64,000 nucleotides of DNA from Serripes groenlandicus (lineage: Eukaryota > Mollusca > Bivalvia > Cardiida > Cardiidae). The number at the start of each line of letters is the position of its first letter. Position 1 is the first letter of the stretch. The DNA is taken from NCBI GenBank assembly GCA_031761405.1, contig JASEVX010000017.1, positions 7,303,668-7,367,667 on the forward strand, in the 5' to 3' direction. The notes beneath the pieces are model-generated. The model ran no database searches. It saw only the letters and a list, made by a program, of their open reading frames with translations, and had not been told where the DNA came from. A program made the position numbers and the translations under genes. Positions 1-12,308 of this stretch are shown here, one piece after another.

Positions 1-187
1 CTGCAGCAGACGACTTTAAACATATTTTGTCAAAAACTGGAAAATCTCCATAATTGAATGGATAAACTAGGACTAAAAGTGGAAAACATTGTGGCAAAAG
101 GAGAAGTTGCACGTTTTGTGCAATTTCTTCTTTTGTCACTATGTTTTCAAATAGCCGTCTGCTGCAGAGGCGTCAGAAAGGGTTAAT
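1..187 (+). mobile_element. TTAA MITE, right part (cut by window start)
   Basis: It starts inside the long arm (CTGCAGCAGACGACTTT) and keeps the central hairpin GCACGTTTTGTGC and the right arm GTCTGCTGCAGAGGCGTCAG. The end has lost part of the TIR (GAAAGGGTTAA). Confidence 0.8.
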
Positions 188-363
188 AAAGGTAACTATA
201 GGGACAATATTCCATTGATTGAATGGGGTTTTACGTGTTTCAACAATTTTTCTGTCATATCACGGTGGCCAGTTCACTTACTCATGTGTTTAGATAACAT
301 GTGAACCCAATGATAAGGATAAGTAAACTAGTCTTTTGTTCCACAATAAATCTATATATAGGA

Positions 364-504
364 TCTGACATGAGTTGTCATTTTATATAAAGTTTTATTA
401 AACGAGTTCAAGAATTTTTTTATTAAGCGAGCCTTGGGCGAGCTTAATAATAAATTTCTTGGACGAGTTTAATAAAACTTTATGAAATGACAACGAATGT
501 CAGA
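364..504. mobile_element. hairpin MITE, unrelated to the TTAA family
   Basis: A near-perfect palindrome of about 141 bp, starting TCTGACATGAGTTGTC and ending GACAACGAATGTCAGA, with arms running through AAGTTTTATTAAACGAG. No clear target duplication was seen. Confidence 0.6.
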
Positions 505-1240
505 TTCTTTTTATCATATGACGAAAACACACAAAGAAAATCGGGTTTTCCAAAGCAATTTTAATTTCGTCAGTAAATCGTATAACAATGCCACAAATAA
601 TTATTCCCGAGGTCATATTCAGCTTAGTTTATTAAAAGGAATAATTAATAACACTTATGAGATATTATAGCTATCACATAAAGTGACTTATGAGGCGTAT
701 TTCGATAAAAATGTACTTAGCGTTTACAATATTTCTAGATGAAATTTACGGGTTTTGGCGCCAAAGTGACTAACGTATGACGTCATTTTCCTAGTATTAG
801 GTCATGTTATATTACACATGTTGTATATAAAGAAATACGTAATGGGTATATTACATAGGATACAAGCATTGTCATGTGATAAAATTGATTAACACTTTAT
901 CTCCAACAGAAGACTTTGAAAATGTCTTGCAAAGATATGAAAAATCTCTTAAAATTACAGTTTAAATACAGAATAGATTTGCAAATATTTTGCCACAATG
1001 TTTTCAAAAGTTTTCTGCTGCAGAGATGTTTATAGCGTAAGTTTTGGCACTCAAGCAATACAACTCAGTAATTTTAGTCCCTTTTTTTGAGTACCTACAA
1101 CCTAAGCTTTGAAGGTCAAATACAGATTATATAATGTGCACCTTATTCAGTGATCCTATTCAATTTAACAGGTGACAAAAGGTTGCATTCATAACAAGAG
1201 AAAACAGTGGTCTTTAGGTGTTGCAACTCTTAAGCATTGT
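505..1240. other. gene-free stretch, degraded repeat only
   Basis: AT-rich sequence with no recognisable gene. 896-1036 is a degraded TTAA-family copy, kept mainly in GCCACAATGTTTTCAAAAG and CTGCTGCAGAG. The rest shows nothing identifiable. Confidence 0.5.
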
Positions 1241-1410
1241 TTAACCCTTTCCCATATACAACATACAACAAATCTGCAGTGGATGATTCCATCTAGATAA
1301 GAGCATGATTACTGGTATTGAATAGAATTAAAAACATTGCGGCAGAATAAGAAATTGTTCCGAAAGTTGTCTGCAGTAGATTTTGTCTGCATGTCAAAAA
1401 GGGTCAAATG
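1241..1410. mobile_element. TTAA MITE, degraded copy
   Basis: The left end TTAACCCTTTCCCATATAC and the motifs ATCTGCAGTGGATGA, CATTGCGGCAGAATAAG and TTGTCTGCAGTAGAT are recognisable. The right TIR is eroded (GTCAAAAAGGGTC). Confidence 0.6.
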
Positions 1411-1890
1411 ATAATAATTATCAATCATTTTTGTTTTTCTACAATGTTTTCAAAATTCATCTTGTGCAGATGCATCAAAAATAGTTCTGCAATTGGGAAA
1501 GTATTAATTTATATGTATAAGCTATTGTATAAGTAAACATTGTTTAAACTAAGTTCAATATTTAGTGTTAAGGTCAATGTGCTTGACTCAGAACAAAACA
1601 CCTACCAATATTTTGTGGGTGAAATTACCAGACATGACGTTAATAATGCGAGTCATGACGATCTTTCTTATTAGGTCACTGCATTCGAAAAGAATTGGAT
1701 ACGCCCTTCAGCAGTTTAAATGACCTATCAATAAATCCTTTACTTATTTAACTAGTTGCGAACATATTGAATTTTAAAGTTCTAAGAAGCACAACTTCTT
1801 GTGTACTGTAAACTTTCTGATGCTTTCCCCATTAAAGACATATGTGTCATACTCTAGGCCAAATCAACCATAGAGTATTTCATAATGGTT

Positions 1891-2104
1891 ATCTGATCTA
1901 TATTCAAACTGTTTAATACAAGTTTCTTTGACTTAATGCAGATAAATGAAATTCCCTTATTGCTATATAATCTATATTCAAACTGTAGAATACAAGTTTT
2001 TTGAGACTTAATGCAGATAAATGAAATTCCTTTATTGCTATCTGATTTATATTCAAACTGTATATTACAAGTTTCTGTGACTTAATGCAGATAAATCAAA
2101 TTCC
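1891..2104. repeat. three tandem copies of a ~75-bp unit
   Basis: Three units of 74-75 bp, each with TATATTCAAACTGT...ACAAGTTTCT and ACTTAATGCAGATAAAT. A second small tandem pair (about 48 bp, ATGGATCATCTCTATAA) follows at about 2165-2260. Confidence 0.85.
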
Positions 2105-2259
2105 ACAGCATTTGGCTTTTCCCCCACATACATTAAACTTCAGTTTTCAAAACATGAAGCCAATAATATGGATCATCTCTATAACAAAATAACCATTTTG
2201 CACAATCATATAATATGGATCATCTCTATAAAAAAATAACCATTTTGCACAATCATATA

Positions 2260-2441
2260 GATGCTTTTATGCCTCTGCAGAAGACAACTTTTGAAAACAT
2301 TGTGACAATTTTTCCTTTTGAGACAATATTTGCAACTTTTTAAATTTATTATACCCTAAAATAGCAATATTTTCCATCTCTTTTCATAGATGTTTTTAAA
2401 GTCATCTGCTACAGATTTGTTGTATGTGGGAAAGGGTTAAA
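2260..2441. mobile_element. TTAA MITE copy
   Basis: The left arm is degraded (GATGCTTTTATGCCTCTGCAG). The right arm is good: CATCTGCTACAGATTTG, then TATGTGGGAAAGGGTTAA. Confidence 0.7.
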
Positions 2442-2916
2442 ATACAATTATCAGTACTCAGAGCATGCAGGACACAGTTGAAAACATTATGGCAAAGTTC
2501 TCCTTTATCAACAATGTTTTGAAAAACAGACTGCTGCGAAGGCGTTAAACCTTTCCCACATACAACAAATATTTACAAAGTTGTCTGCTTCAGATTTACT
2601 GTATTTGGGAAAGGATTATTATTACACAGTATGAAACAAATAGAAATTATTGTTGCAGAGGTCCAGATAAGAAGGCGTGCATACAGCTCTAATTTACCCA
2701 CAATATCTCTCTTATTATCCTTCCAAACCCTGTTAGCGGGTTTAAAAAAAGGATTTTAGAAAGTACAAAACTCCCCTTGTTTAGAGCTCTGATTGTGGAG
2801 AAAATGTTTGTCCCTTCCTGTTTGTTTTATTTGGTGTTTTTGCCGTTTTCCACAGTGTTTCAGTTCCCTCATGGCAACAGTAAGGCCCATCCATGATCCC
2901 TGGGTGACTATAACCA

Positions 2917-3112
2917 TTAACCCTTTCCCACATACAACTAATCTGCAGCAGACGACTTTGAAAACATTGTGGCAAAAGGTGAAATTGCCCATAATGAGCA
3001 ATATCTCCTTTGCCATTTTAATAATTAAACTCTGCTTTTATTGAGTTTTCATATTTTTGACAAAATGTTTTTGTCATCTTCTGCAGATTTGTTGTATGTG
3101 GGAAAGGGTTAA
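2917..3112. mobile_element. TTAA MITE, both ends intact
   Basis: TTAACCCTTTCCCACATAC at the left and GTATGTGGGAAAGGGTTAA at the right are exact inverse ends. The central hairpin is weak here (GCCCATAATGAGC). Confidence 0.85.
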
Positions 3113-3424
3113 TACAACATTCTTGAAGAGCTTTCGGTCTTTTTAATGCTTCAACAAGGGAAAGTGATAGAAAATGTTTTGATTAACAAATGTACTAAAT
3201 ATAGACTGTAATGTAAGTATTACATTTCTCCTTTCTCAAAATGTTTTGTAGTAATTAAGACTTCAAATTAGCACGGTATTAAGTGCTTTTAGCTAGGACC
3301 TTTTAAAATGTGCAGGCCCTAACAATATTACACAACGTAGATGGTTGTAAATTCCTGTCTTGTATCTGTCTGCATACCAGACCTTAATTCAATCTTTAAT
3401 ATCCAAACAATCCATACAAACTAA

Positions 3425-3599
3425 TTAACCCTTTCCCACATATACACATTTTTCTGACGTCTCTCAAAACGAGCAATTTCATCTTTTGCCACAGTGTTTT
3501 CAACCTTATTCAATTATCACACCATTATTTATAGAGATTTTTCCCAAGATGTTTTAACAGTCATCTGCTGCAGATTTGCTGTATGTTAGAAAGGGTTAA
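3425..3599. mobile_element. TTAA MITE copy
   Basis: Bounded by TTAACCCTTTCCCACATA and AGAAAGGGTTAA with internal CATCTGCTGCAGATTTG. Part of the left arm is missing. Confidence 0.75.
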
Positions 3600-4035
3600 T
3601 AACTTTGTCCATTTTGGCCCCAATTACCCAGTCCCCGATAAAGGTGACATTTCATACCTGTACAGCTGCGTGGGTCAGCTTTTGAACAAATTGTGGTAAA
3701 AGGATAAATTCCGTGAAACAAGCACTTTCTTTTTTCCCCCTACCACTCCGTTTCAAAATTTAACTTCCATTCAACCGGTATTGTTATTATAGTAAATTTG
3801 TCAAGAGACTGATAAGCTTCCATTCAGAAAAGTCAGAATAAAAGAAAACAAAAATCTATATCATTATTTTTATTATTATAAATATTAAACCTTTCCCACA
3901 TATAGATGCTTTCTGATGCCTCTGTAGAAGAATGACTTTTTGAAAACATGGTGACAAAATAAGAAATTGCTCAAAACAAACAATTTCTCCTTTTGTCACC
4001 ATGTTTTCAACTCTATTCAATTACTGTTGTTTCAT

Positions 4036-4265
4036 TCAACCCTTTCCCTCATATAGACGCTTTCTGACTTCTCTGCAGCAGACGACTTTTTGAAAACATA
4101 CTGACAAAAGAAGAAATTGCACAAAACATGCAATTTCTCCTTTTGCCACAATGTTTTCCAATTTTTGTCATAGGTTATCCATTCAATTATGGAGATTTTC
4201 TATTTTTTGACAAAATACGTTCAAAGTCGTCTGCTGCAGAATTGCCGTATGAGGGAAAAGGTTAA
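4036..4265 (-). mobile_element. TTAA MITE, full length
   Basis: A 230-bp copy with the short arm first (TAGACGCTTTCTGAC), hairpin GCACAAAACATGC, then the long arm ending GCCGTATGAGGGAAAAGG. The left flank reads TCAA instead of TTAA. A truncated copy (3889-4030) lies directly before it. Confidence 0.85.
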
Positions 4266-4741
4266 AGTGAGTTTCTGTACTTTTGCCTAGATGTTTTTTA
4301 CGACGTCTGCTGCAGATTTGTTGTATGTGAGAAAGGGTTAAATAAGAGTATGAAAAAGGAATTGAATGTATGTATGCAACAGTATGAGTATTAATCCAGT
4401 GTTACCTTACCTGCCATGGTTCTGTATACAATAGTTTTATTAGGTCCACTAATTTAACAACAAACCACCATTACATCAAACAGCGGATGGCAAGCAATTC
4501 CTGAAATTGAAAAAGTAAGAAGAAATAATTGATAAGGCAATATTCAATGACTTGCAGCTTATTTGCTTACATGTATCTTTCAACCTTTTCTTACATGCAG
4601 ACGCGTTTTCATGCATCTGCAGCAGAGATTTTACAATGCTGTAAAAGGATAACTTTCGCATTTTTTTCATTTTGCCAAAACACTTTCTTATTTATTCAAT
4701 AATTTAACAAACATTATATACATTTTCTATATTTGTTTCTC

Positions 4742-5196
4742 TTAACCCTTTCCCTCATAGAGATGCTTTCTAATGCCTCTACAGCAGAAGGCTTTTTAAA
4801 AACATGTTGACAATAGAAGAAATTGCTCAAAACAAGCAATTTCTCTTGTGTCACCATGTTTTCAACTCTATTCAATCATTCAAAGGCAGAGTTTCCAATT
4901 TCTTTCGGGTATGTTTTCAAAGTCATCTAGGAATCCGCTGTGGTCGAGTGGTTAGCGTCGGGGATTTCGAAACCGGGTGTCCCGAGTTCGATCCCGAGTC
5001 GCGGCACTACGGTCATGGTGGAGTGCCCTTGGGCAAGGCACATTTTCTAGCCTAGTACTGGTTTGTTTACCCAGGGATCATGAATAATTAAATTTAATTG
5101 CGCGCTAAATGACCTTAGCTGTCGATGCGCCATAAAACAATATACATTCATTCAAAGTCATCTGCTACAGATTTGTTGTATGTGGAAAAGGGTTAA
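4742..5196 (-). mobile_element. TTAA MITE interrupted by a SINE
   Basis: MITE ends lie at 4742 (TTAACCCTTTCCCTCATA) and 5196 (GGAAAAGGGTTAA). The element is split by the SINE at 4929-5150, which duplicated 13 bp of the MITE. Confidence 0.85.
4929..5150 (+). mobile_element. tRNA-headed SINE (family S1)
   Basis: It begins with a tRNA-like head: A box TGGTCGAGTGGTTAGCG and B box GAGTTCGATCCCGAG. The body has GTGCCCTTGGGCAAGGCAC, and the tail ends CCATAAAACAA. A 13-bp target duplication TTCAAAGTCATCT flanks it (4916-4928 and 5151-5163). Confidence 0.9.
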
Positions 5197-5398
5197 TGTT
5201 TTCAAAAAATGTCTGGTACAGATTCTGCAGTACATAATTCTTCTGACAAGACATTTTGCCATGACTTCTAAATTTTCGACCTTAACAAAATACTAATTGT
5301 TTTCTTACAAGTTAGAACAAACAAGTGTTCAACTAGGAATAGATTATAATTGAAGGATTAAAGGATTTAGACTAATCTGTATCATCAAAGGTAGACAG

Positions 5399-5628
5399 TT
5401 AACCCTTTCCCACGTATGGATGCTTCCTGATGCATCTGCAGCAGATGACTCTTGAAAACAGTGTGGCAAAAGGACAAATTGCTCATAATGAGCAATTTTC
5501 CTTAAGCCACACTGTTTTCATTTTTATTTAAGAATTATACTTTCATATTTCAAAGTTTACCATAGTTTTGCCTAGATGTTTTCAAAGTCGTCTGCTGCTG
5601 ATTTTTTGTATGTTGGAAGGGGACTTAA
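5399..5628. mobile_element. TTAA MITE copy
   Basis: TTAACCCTTTCCCACGTATG opens it, the hairpin arms AAATTGCTCATAATGAGC are centrally placed, and GTCGTCTGCTGCTGATT precedes a decayed right end (GGGGACTTAA). Confidence 0.8.
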
Positions 5629-5886
5629 ACATTTCATCAAAGCAAGTTGTTGTTACTTATCAAATAAACTTATAATGCAAATGTATCATTTCAAAACAGA
5701 ACCCTAACATCAAAGGTATGATATATAACTGTCACAACATGTTTGGAGACAAGTTTCTGCTATCTCTTGACCCTTTCCAATGTATATAGGCGCTGCTTTC
5801 TGACGCCTCTACAGCAGACGACAATTTAAAACATTATAGCAAATTGAGAAATTGCTCATCATGCCTCAATCTTGTTTACTCTGTAT

Positions 5887-6117
5887 TTAACCCTTTCCCT
5901 CATACCACAATTCTGCAGCAGACGACTTTGAATATATTTTGTCAAGGAATAGTAAATCTGTATAATTGAATGGATAACCTATGACTAAAAGTGGAAAACA
6001 TTGTGGCAAAAGGAGAAATTGCTTGAGTTGAGCAATTTCTTCTTTTGTCACTATGTTTTCAAAAAAGCTGTCTGCTGCAGAAGCTTCAGAAATCGTCTGT
6101 ATGAGGGAAAGGGTTAA
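5887..6117 (+). mobile_element. TTAA MITE, full length
   Basis: A 231-bp copy with the long arm first (CAATTCTGCAGCAGACGAC), the central hairpin TTGAGTTGAGCAA, the short arm CTGCAGAAGCTTCAG and the end ATGAGGGAAAGGGTTAA. TTAA is present at both sides. Confidence 0.9.
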
Positions 6118-6397
6118 GTACAAAAGAAAGAAAACTTTAAGTCAGTATGATATATATGCATTTAATTTTGTACAGAACAGAACAGAACAGAACCTTTATT
6201 TAGCCTTATACAAAGTTCAAAATATACACAATATCTTGATTCATTTCTTACCCAATTGTGGACAAATCTGGTACAGATAACTTTCTAAAACACTGTGGAA
6301 AAAAGGAAATATCCAATTGCCATAATGTTTTAAATAAATACTTCTACTTTGATTTACAGATTTTTGCGTGTCTGTATGCTGCAAGATTTATTGTACG

Positions 6398-6606
6398 ATT
6401 TATTTATTTATTGGGGTCTTAAGCCGCTTTCAACATTTTATCACTACAGTTTACTTAATCATGATTCCGGGATGATAAACCAGTATTAGACTAAGAAATG
6501 TGCCTTGCCCAAGGGCACTCCACCACAACAGCCACAACTGGGGATCTAGCCCAGGAAACCCCATCCAATTCCCTGACGCTAACCACTTGACCACAAGGGA
6601 TTCCTG
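6398..6606 (-). mobile_element. tRNA-headed SINE (family S1), reverse
   Basis: The reverse complement matches the 4929 copy: the tail (GGGTCTTAAGCCGC) is at the low end, then GTGCCTTGCCCAAGGGCAC, a degraded B box, and an A box near 6580-6595 (CGCTAACCACTTGACCA). Confidence 0.8.
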
Positions 6607-7028
6607 TATGTGGAAAAGGGATTCGAAAAATCTGAAGATACTGTGATACACCAAACAAACACAATCATTTGTACAAGTTATCAATGTTGTACATGTTTCT
6701 GTACATGGGGAATTTTGATCAACGTCATTAAGAAAAATTTAACCACATTTATGTGTACAAAATCCACCAAATATTTGCACAGCAAAGGGATCAGGGTGCA
6801 AGTAATCCTTTCCAATTTGTAGATAAATAAAGGTTTCTTTAATCCTTTCCCTCTTATCAACTACTTTAGATGCCTTTGGGGCAGAAGTCTTTTGAAAACA
6901 TTGATGGAAAGCGTGAAATTGCATAGCAAACAATTCTTTTCCTTTTTCCTCAACATTTTCAACTTGTTATCAAAATAATTTTCAATAACAAATCCATTTC
7001 ATTATAGATACAGGTACACAGCTTAACC

Positions 7029-7258
7029 TTAACCCTTTCCCTCATATAGACGCTTTCTGACGCCTCTGCAGCAGACAGCTTTTTGAAAACATAGTGACAA
7101 AAGAAGAAATTGCACAAAACGTGCAATTTCTCCTTTTGCCACAATGTTTTCCACTTTTAGTCATAGGTTATCCATTCAATTATGGAGATTTTCTATGTTT
7201 TGATAAAATACGTTCAATGTCGTCTGCTGCAGAATTGCCGTATGAGGGAAAGGGTTAA
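7029..7258 (-). mobile_element. TTAA MITE, full length
   Basis: A 230-bp copy with exact ends TTAACCCTTTCCCTCATA and TATGAGGGAAAGGGTTAA, the short arm first. The hairpin apex is GCACAAAACGTGC. Confidence 0.92.
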
Positions 7259-7290
7259 GTAATTAATCTTTTGAATTTAGGCCTGCTCCT

Positions 7291-7440
7291 TTAACCCTCT
7301 GCCATATACAACAATTCTGCAGCAGACGACTTTGAACATATTTTGTCCTATGACTAAAAGTGTAAAACATTGTGGCAAAAGGAGAAATTGCACGTTTTGT
7401 GCAATTTCTTCTTTTGTCACTATGTTTTCAAAAAGCCGTC
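7291..7440 (+). mobile_element. TTAA MITE, truncated right end
   Basis: It begins TTTAACCCTCTGCCATATA and runs through the hairpin GCACGTTTTGTGC to AAAAAGCCGTC. It then stops abruptly at the next copy. Confidence 0.8.
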
Positions 7441-7442
7441 CT

Positions 7443-7639
7443 TTAACCCTTTCCCTCATACAACAATTCTGCAGCAGACGACTGAAAATATCCCAACAAT
7501 AATATGAAAAATCACTATAAAACAAGTACAATTTTTTAATTGAGTTGAAAACATTTTGGCAAATGGAGAAATTGCTACGTTTTCAAAAGTCGTCTGCTGC
7601 AGAGGCATCAGAAAGCGTCTGTATGTGGGAAAGGGTTAA
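7443..7639 (+). mobile_element. TTAA MITE, hairpin deleted
   Basis: Both ends are intact (TTAACCCTTTCCCTCATAC; TATGTGGGAAAGGGTTAA), but half of the central palindrome is missing: AGAAATTGCTACGTTTTC runs directly into the right arm. Confidence 0.85.
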
Positions 7640-8872
7640 AACATATAATTATTTGGATAACTATCAACAAACTAAGTTTATAAGCATAATAATACACCAA
7701 GATGGCAAGAAGACTGCATGTACACATAATATATGTATGTGCACACTGAGCATCACCTTGACGCATATGAATTAAGGGAAATATATCAAAACTTACAGAA
7801 AGTGCAACATAAACTTATCTCCCTACCAAATTATCAGATAGGCTGTTGTGTTATTAGGCTGTTGTGCAATAACTCATTTATTTTAAACAGTTGAACTGCC
7901 ATTGCTCAATTGAAAAAGGACTGTCAATCTATGGGTCCTGAGTTTGAATTCTGACTCATATTCCGATAAGTGACAAAAGTACCTGCCAAGGACATTTTCA
8001 ATCTGTTTACATAGTTTAAGGTTCAAGTGGTCATAGTGACCATAAACTTGACCACAAACTAGTCACATGACGTATATTTGCTTTATTTGGACTTTGAAAT
8101 GGCCACTTTCATAAGGCTTCCTGGTTTATGTAAATTAAGTTGAGGTCTTAGGATTTAGTGAGAGAAACCTAGGGTGTGACAAGTGTGAACCACTTTATAC
8201 CATGCACATAATAACCCCCTTTGCAAACACATTTTGATGTAACTGCAGCATATCTCCTTTTGCCACAATGTTTATACAACTGTATTCCGTAATTTGTTTA
8301 ATAAATAGAAATTCAATATTGTCTTGATGTTTCCACAGTTGTCTGCTGCAGATTTTGCAGTGTGAATGAAGAAAGGATTAAAGGATTTATTTTTAGTATT
8401 ACTGTTCTGAAGTTTTATAATTGAAGGAATGATGGTGTTTTGTACAATCTCAACAATATTACATGTATAGCTCTGAAGCATGAAATATATTTGGGTAGGG
8501 ACAGATCAGTCGAATACCTCTAATAGTCTGTTTATAAGTTCGTCTCATTACTTAAAAATTCTTCAGCCCTTTTTCACCTGGAGACGCATCTGCAGCAGAT
8601 GACTTTTAAAAACATTGTAGCAAAAGGAGAAATTGTTCATTATGAGCATATTCTCCTTTTGCCATTGAATTAAATGTTTTCAACACTACTTAATAATTGT
8701 ACTTAACTTATGTGTTTTATGTGGGAAACTGTTTATGAAAAAGTGTTCTGATCAGACTGGATATGCACTGGATGCTTTGGATCTAAACAAGCAGTAAATG
8801 TCTGAATAACTACTTTTTGCCCTGTGTCAAGTCTTGTACATAATACAGAACAACAAAGCCTGACAGAATGGG

Positions 8873-9104
8873 TTAACCTTTTCCCTCATATAGACGCTTT
8901 CTGACACCTCTGCAGCAGACGTTTTTTTTGAAAAACATAGTGACAAAAGAAGAAATTGCTCAAAACAAGCAATTTCTCCTTTTGCCACAATGTTTTCCAC
9001 TTTTAGTCATAGGTTATCCATTCAATTATAGAGATTTTCCATTTTTTGACAAAATATGTTTGAAGTCATCTGCTGCAGAATTGTCGTATGAGGTTAAGGA
9101 TTAA
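8873..9104 (-). mobile_element. TTAA MITE, full length
   Basis: A 232-bp copy with the short arm first and the hairpin GCTCAAAACAAGC. The right end is altered (ATGAGGTTAAGGATTAA). The next, degraded copy (9101-9295) starts at the same TTAA. Confidence 0.85.
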
Positions 9105-9805
9105 CCTCTCCCCACACTTGCTGACACATTTTGATGAACCATCAACAAACAACATTTGAAAACACTGGCAATAAAATGAGCTCAAAACGAGCAATTTCTT
9201 CTTTTTCCACAATATTTTCAATGCTATCCAATAAGTATGCATTCATAATATTTTCAGTTGTCTGCTGTAAATTTGTTTTATGTTGGCAAGATTAAAGTAT
9301 GTTCATGACGGCATAGGTTATCCCTAATCTGTAGCCGACAACTTTGAAAACATTTATACAACAACATGGAACATCTCTATAAATGAAAAGTTCAATGATT
9401 GAATTGAGTTGAAAATTTCTCCTTTAGTCATAACGTTTTCAAAAGTCGTCTGCTGCAGAGGTGTCAGAAAGCGTTTATATGTGGGAAAAGGGCTACATAG
9501 CAGGTGCATGCATGACATTTGCATTTTTGACATACAAAACATTTGCTTTATTATGCTTGGTTTAGTCATAAATTGTCTAATGTTTGACAACATTGTAGCT
9601 TTCAATTTATAGCTATTTAATGATCATTCAAATCAACAATGAACAAGTTGAAGGTTTTCTGTGATGCATTTCAGCTAAACCTATAAAACCTCACATAAAA
9701 TGTTTATAACATGCAAAGAGCTTAAAATAGAATTATATGATGCGGCACATTCATGTAACAGAAGAATGACAAGAAACAGTTTTGAGAACTCATCTCATAT
9801 TCAGG

Positions 9806-10018
9806 AATCCCCCGAGGTTTAGTGGTCAGCATCGGGGATTTGAAACCGGGCGTCCCGGGTTCGATCCCCAGTCATGGTGGACTGCCCTTGGTCAATGCAC
9901 ATTTCCTAGCCAAGTACTGGTTTGTTTAATACCAAGGGATTATGAATATGTGAACTGTATCTGTGATATAACTGAAATGATGTTGAAAACGAGGTAAAAC
10001 CCCAATAAAACATACAAA
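9806..10018 (+). mobile_element. tRNA-headed SINE (family S1)
   Basis: The head has A box GTTTAGTGGTCAGCATCG and B box GGGTTCGATCCCCAG. The body has ACTGCCCTTGGTCAATGC, and the tail ends CCAATAAAACATAC. About 75 percent similar to the 4929 copy by eye. Confidence 0.85.
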
Positions 10019-10119
10019 CAAATAATCTTATATTCAAATAATTAAACACATATTTTTTAATAAAGACAGACTTTGTGGCCCAAAGGTCCGCAGTTTGAAT
10101 CCTTTAATAAGAGATAAAC

Positions 10120-10640
10120 AAGATGTGTTTGTGAAACACTGATGCCCCCGAATGGCAACATCTAGGTCAAAGGTCAAGGTCGCAAGGTCAAAAATGTTGG
10201 TACTGACAGAAAGGTCATGTCACAAGGAATACACATGTGAAATATGGTAGTCGTACCTGTTATGGTTCAAAAGTAGTGGTCAAGGTTAAAGTTTTTTTTC
10301 GACAGACAGACACATCTAGGTCAAAGGTCAAGATCGCAAGGTCAAAAATTTGGTACTGACGGAAAGGTCATGTCACAAGTAATACACATGTGAAATATGG
10401 TAGCCGTACCTGTTATGGTTCAAAAGTAGTGGTCAAGGTTAAAGTTTTTTACGACAGATAGACAAAGAGACAGACAGGCCAAAAACTAGATGCCCACCGA
10501 ATCGATGATTCCGGGGGTATAAAAAACAAGGACCATGATGGTCGAATATAGCTCAACTGATTTAACCCTTTAGACAGACGCCGGCAGATGGTGAGTGATC
10601 CAAATAGCTCACCCCGCACTTTCTGCTCAGGTGAGCTAAG
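10120..10640 (+). repeat. tandem-core repeat (two 154-bp units)
   Basis: Two units repeat with 154-bp spacing (CATCTAGGTCAAAGGTCAAG... GACAGACAGA). The right end CACTTTCTGCTCAGGTGAGC is shared with the elements at 44116 and 48669. Confidence 0.7.
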
Positions 10641-11490
10641 ACTGGGGATGTTTTAAATTGCCACACATTTGACAAAAAGTACTGATTTGAGTATACAAGA
10701 AGTAAACATTTTGATTTAACTCTTTCCCACTTTCAACAAATCTGCAGCAGACCACTATGAAAACATTGTTGTTGAAAAATCTCTATAAAAGAAAAACATG
10801 AGGAGGTCACTGAATGAACAGTTCTGCTATTTATCTTGAAATCAGACAAGCACTTTCATGAGAATGTAATTTTGTCATTTTGCTCCCTTTTCTATGCCGC
10901 CTAATTGCTGTTTTTAACAACCAATCTATATCCTTGTATTTGTAGAGAGTTATCCAATGAACATTTCTACCACATTATATTGGTATTAGACAATATAATT
11001 CAGAGGAGAATATTTTTAAATATTGAGCAAATTTCATCCTTTCTGATGCTGCAGGAAGTTCTTCGTACATTCCAAGAATTGCAATTTTTATTGGTTACCT
11101 AGAATAAGTGGATTTTTATTTTACTTATTGGAAGCCGCCAGGAGGCGGCTTCCTGTAGGGATGCTTTTAATTTTCGGTCATGGAGAATGTTTAGACCTGC
11201 CAGCGTGACCACATATCTTGATTTCTCTTTGTCCTTTCTAAGTACATTAATTTAAGGTAATGACTTTTAAAACATTCCTTTTACAGTCTATATACATGTG
11301 TGAGTTTTACAAATTAAAAACAAAAGACAAAGGCCAGTATATTAATTGAATGTATGTACATTTTTATTTAAGCGAAATTCATACTGTATCTACTCTAGAC
11401 AGTAAAATAGAGAACCCTTCTATTGAATTTATAAATGTAGTCTGGTTCCTTAAAATTACATGCTATGATATATTACGCAGTAATTAGACG
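10641..11490. other. gene-free stretch with a diverged repeat and a short palindrome
   Basis: 10718-10800 is a MITE left half. 10790-11110 matches the repeat at 53590-54060 and supplies an empty site for a MITE there. 11130-11153 is a 24-nt palindrome, GGAAGCCGCC / GGCGGCTTCC. The rest shows nothing recognisable. Confidence 0.55.
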
Positions 11491-12185
11491 AAGAAGCCTC
11501 GTCCCGTATTCACTAAACTTTTCAATTTAGATATTTGTCTAAATCTAAATCTTAATATTTAGTCCACGTTTTAGATTTAATCCGTATTCACCAACGCGTT
11601 TTAAACCGATCTCAATTTGGTCTAGTTTGTAAATGTCGTAAGCGGCCACGCAGCGACTCTGGTTCCCGAATCAAGTTAAGAGCTAAAATAAAAGACAGTA
11701 CCATGAATCTATAGTCTATTTATAGATTTTCATTTTTATCTCAATACATATTTCATTTGCTTTGCTTTTAATAATCGGACTTTCATGTTCAGTACATACT
11801 GGATTCAAAGTTAACTTTGAGTACAATTTTCATCGAAAAATGCAGACATGAAAAGATTTAAACCACAGAAATATCTGTTTCAAGATCAATTTCGTTCTTT
11901 TTCACTTTTGCAGTTCGTGTCATGAATATCGCGGTAAACACGATATCGGTGTATTTCACGGATGCGATGTGAACATCCAGAATACTTAAATGAAATGAAA
12001 TCTTCTGGTTCTTACAAACAAAGTGTGATCGGATTAACTGAACTGTATTTAACTTATCACTGTAAATGTAGACAGCATTTCAACTCTTATATCAACTGGT
12101 AAATTTACAGTTTGAGAAATAAATTCAAGTAAATTTTCAAGCACTGGTTTAACGTTTTCAAAAAAAAAAGAAACTAGTTCCTATG
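11491..12185. other. gene-free stretch
   Basis: A short imperfect duplication (CCGTATTCACTAAAC / CCGTATTCACCAACG, 11503-11600) is present. Otherwise no gene or known repeat was recognised. Confidence 0.4.
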
Positions 12186-12308
12186 TTAAGCCTTTCCCTT
12201 ATACGTAGCACATTAAGTAAATATTGGAACATCTTGCTAAATGAAGGTATAATTTATGGACATAAAGTAGAAAACATTGTAGCAAAAGGATAAATTCCTC
12301 GTGATCAA
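12186..12308. mobile_element. TTAA MITE, left half ending at the satellite
   Basis: It runs from TTAAGCCTTTCCCTTATAC to ATTGTAGCAAAAGGATAAA. It breaks off at the position where the central hairpin loop would be, and the satellite begins there. Confidence 0.65.

Noticed and set aside
4937..5010. tRNA gene
   Set aside because: A and B boxes are present, but the sequence continues into a conserved SINE body and tail with a target duplication, and the cloverleaf is imperfect. The same holds for the heads at 9806, 20331, 24587, 31990 and 36332.
11130..11153. Transcription terminator or Helitron end at the GGAAGCCGCC palindrome
   Set aside because: No gene ends here, and the bases after the hairpin (TGTAGGG) do not give a CTRR end.
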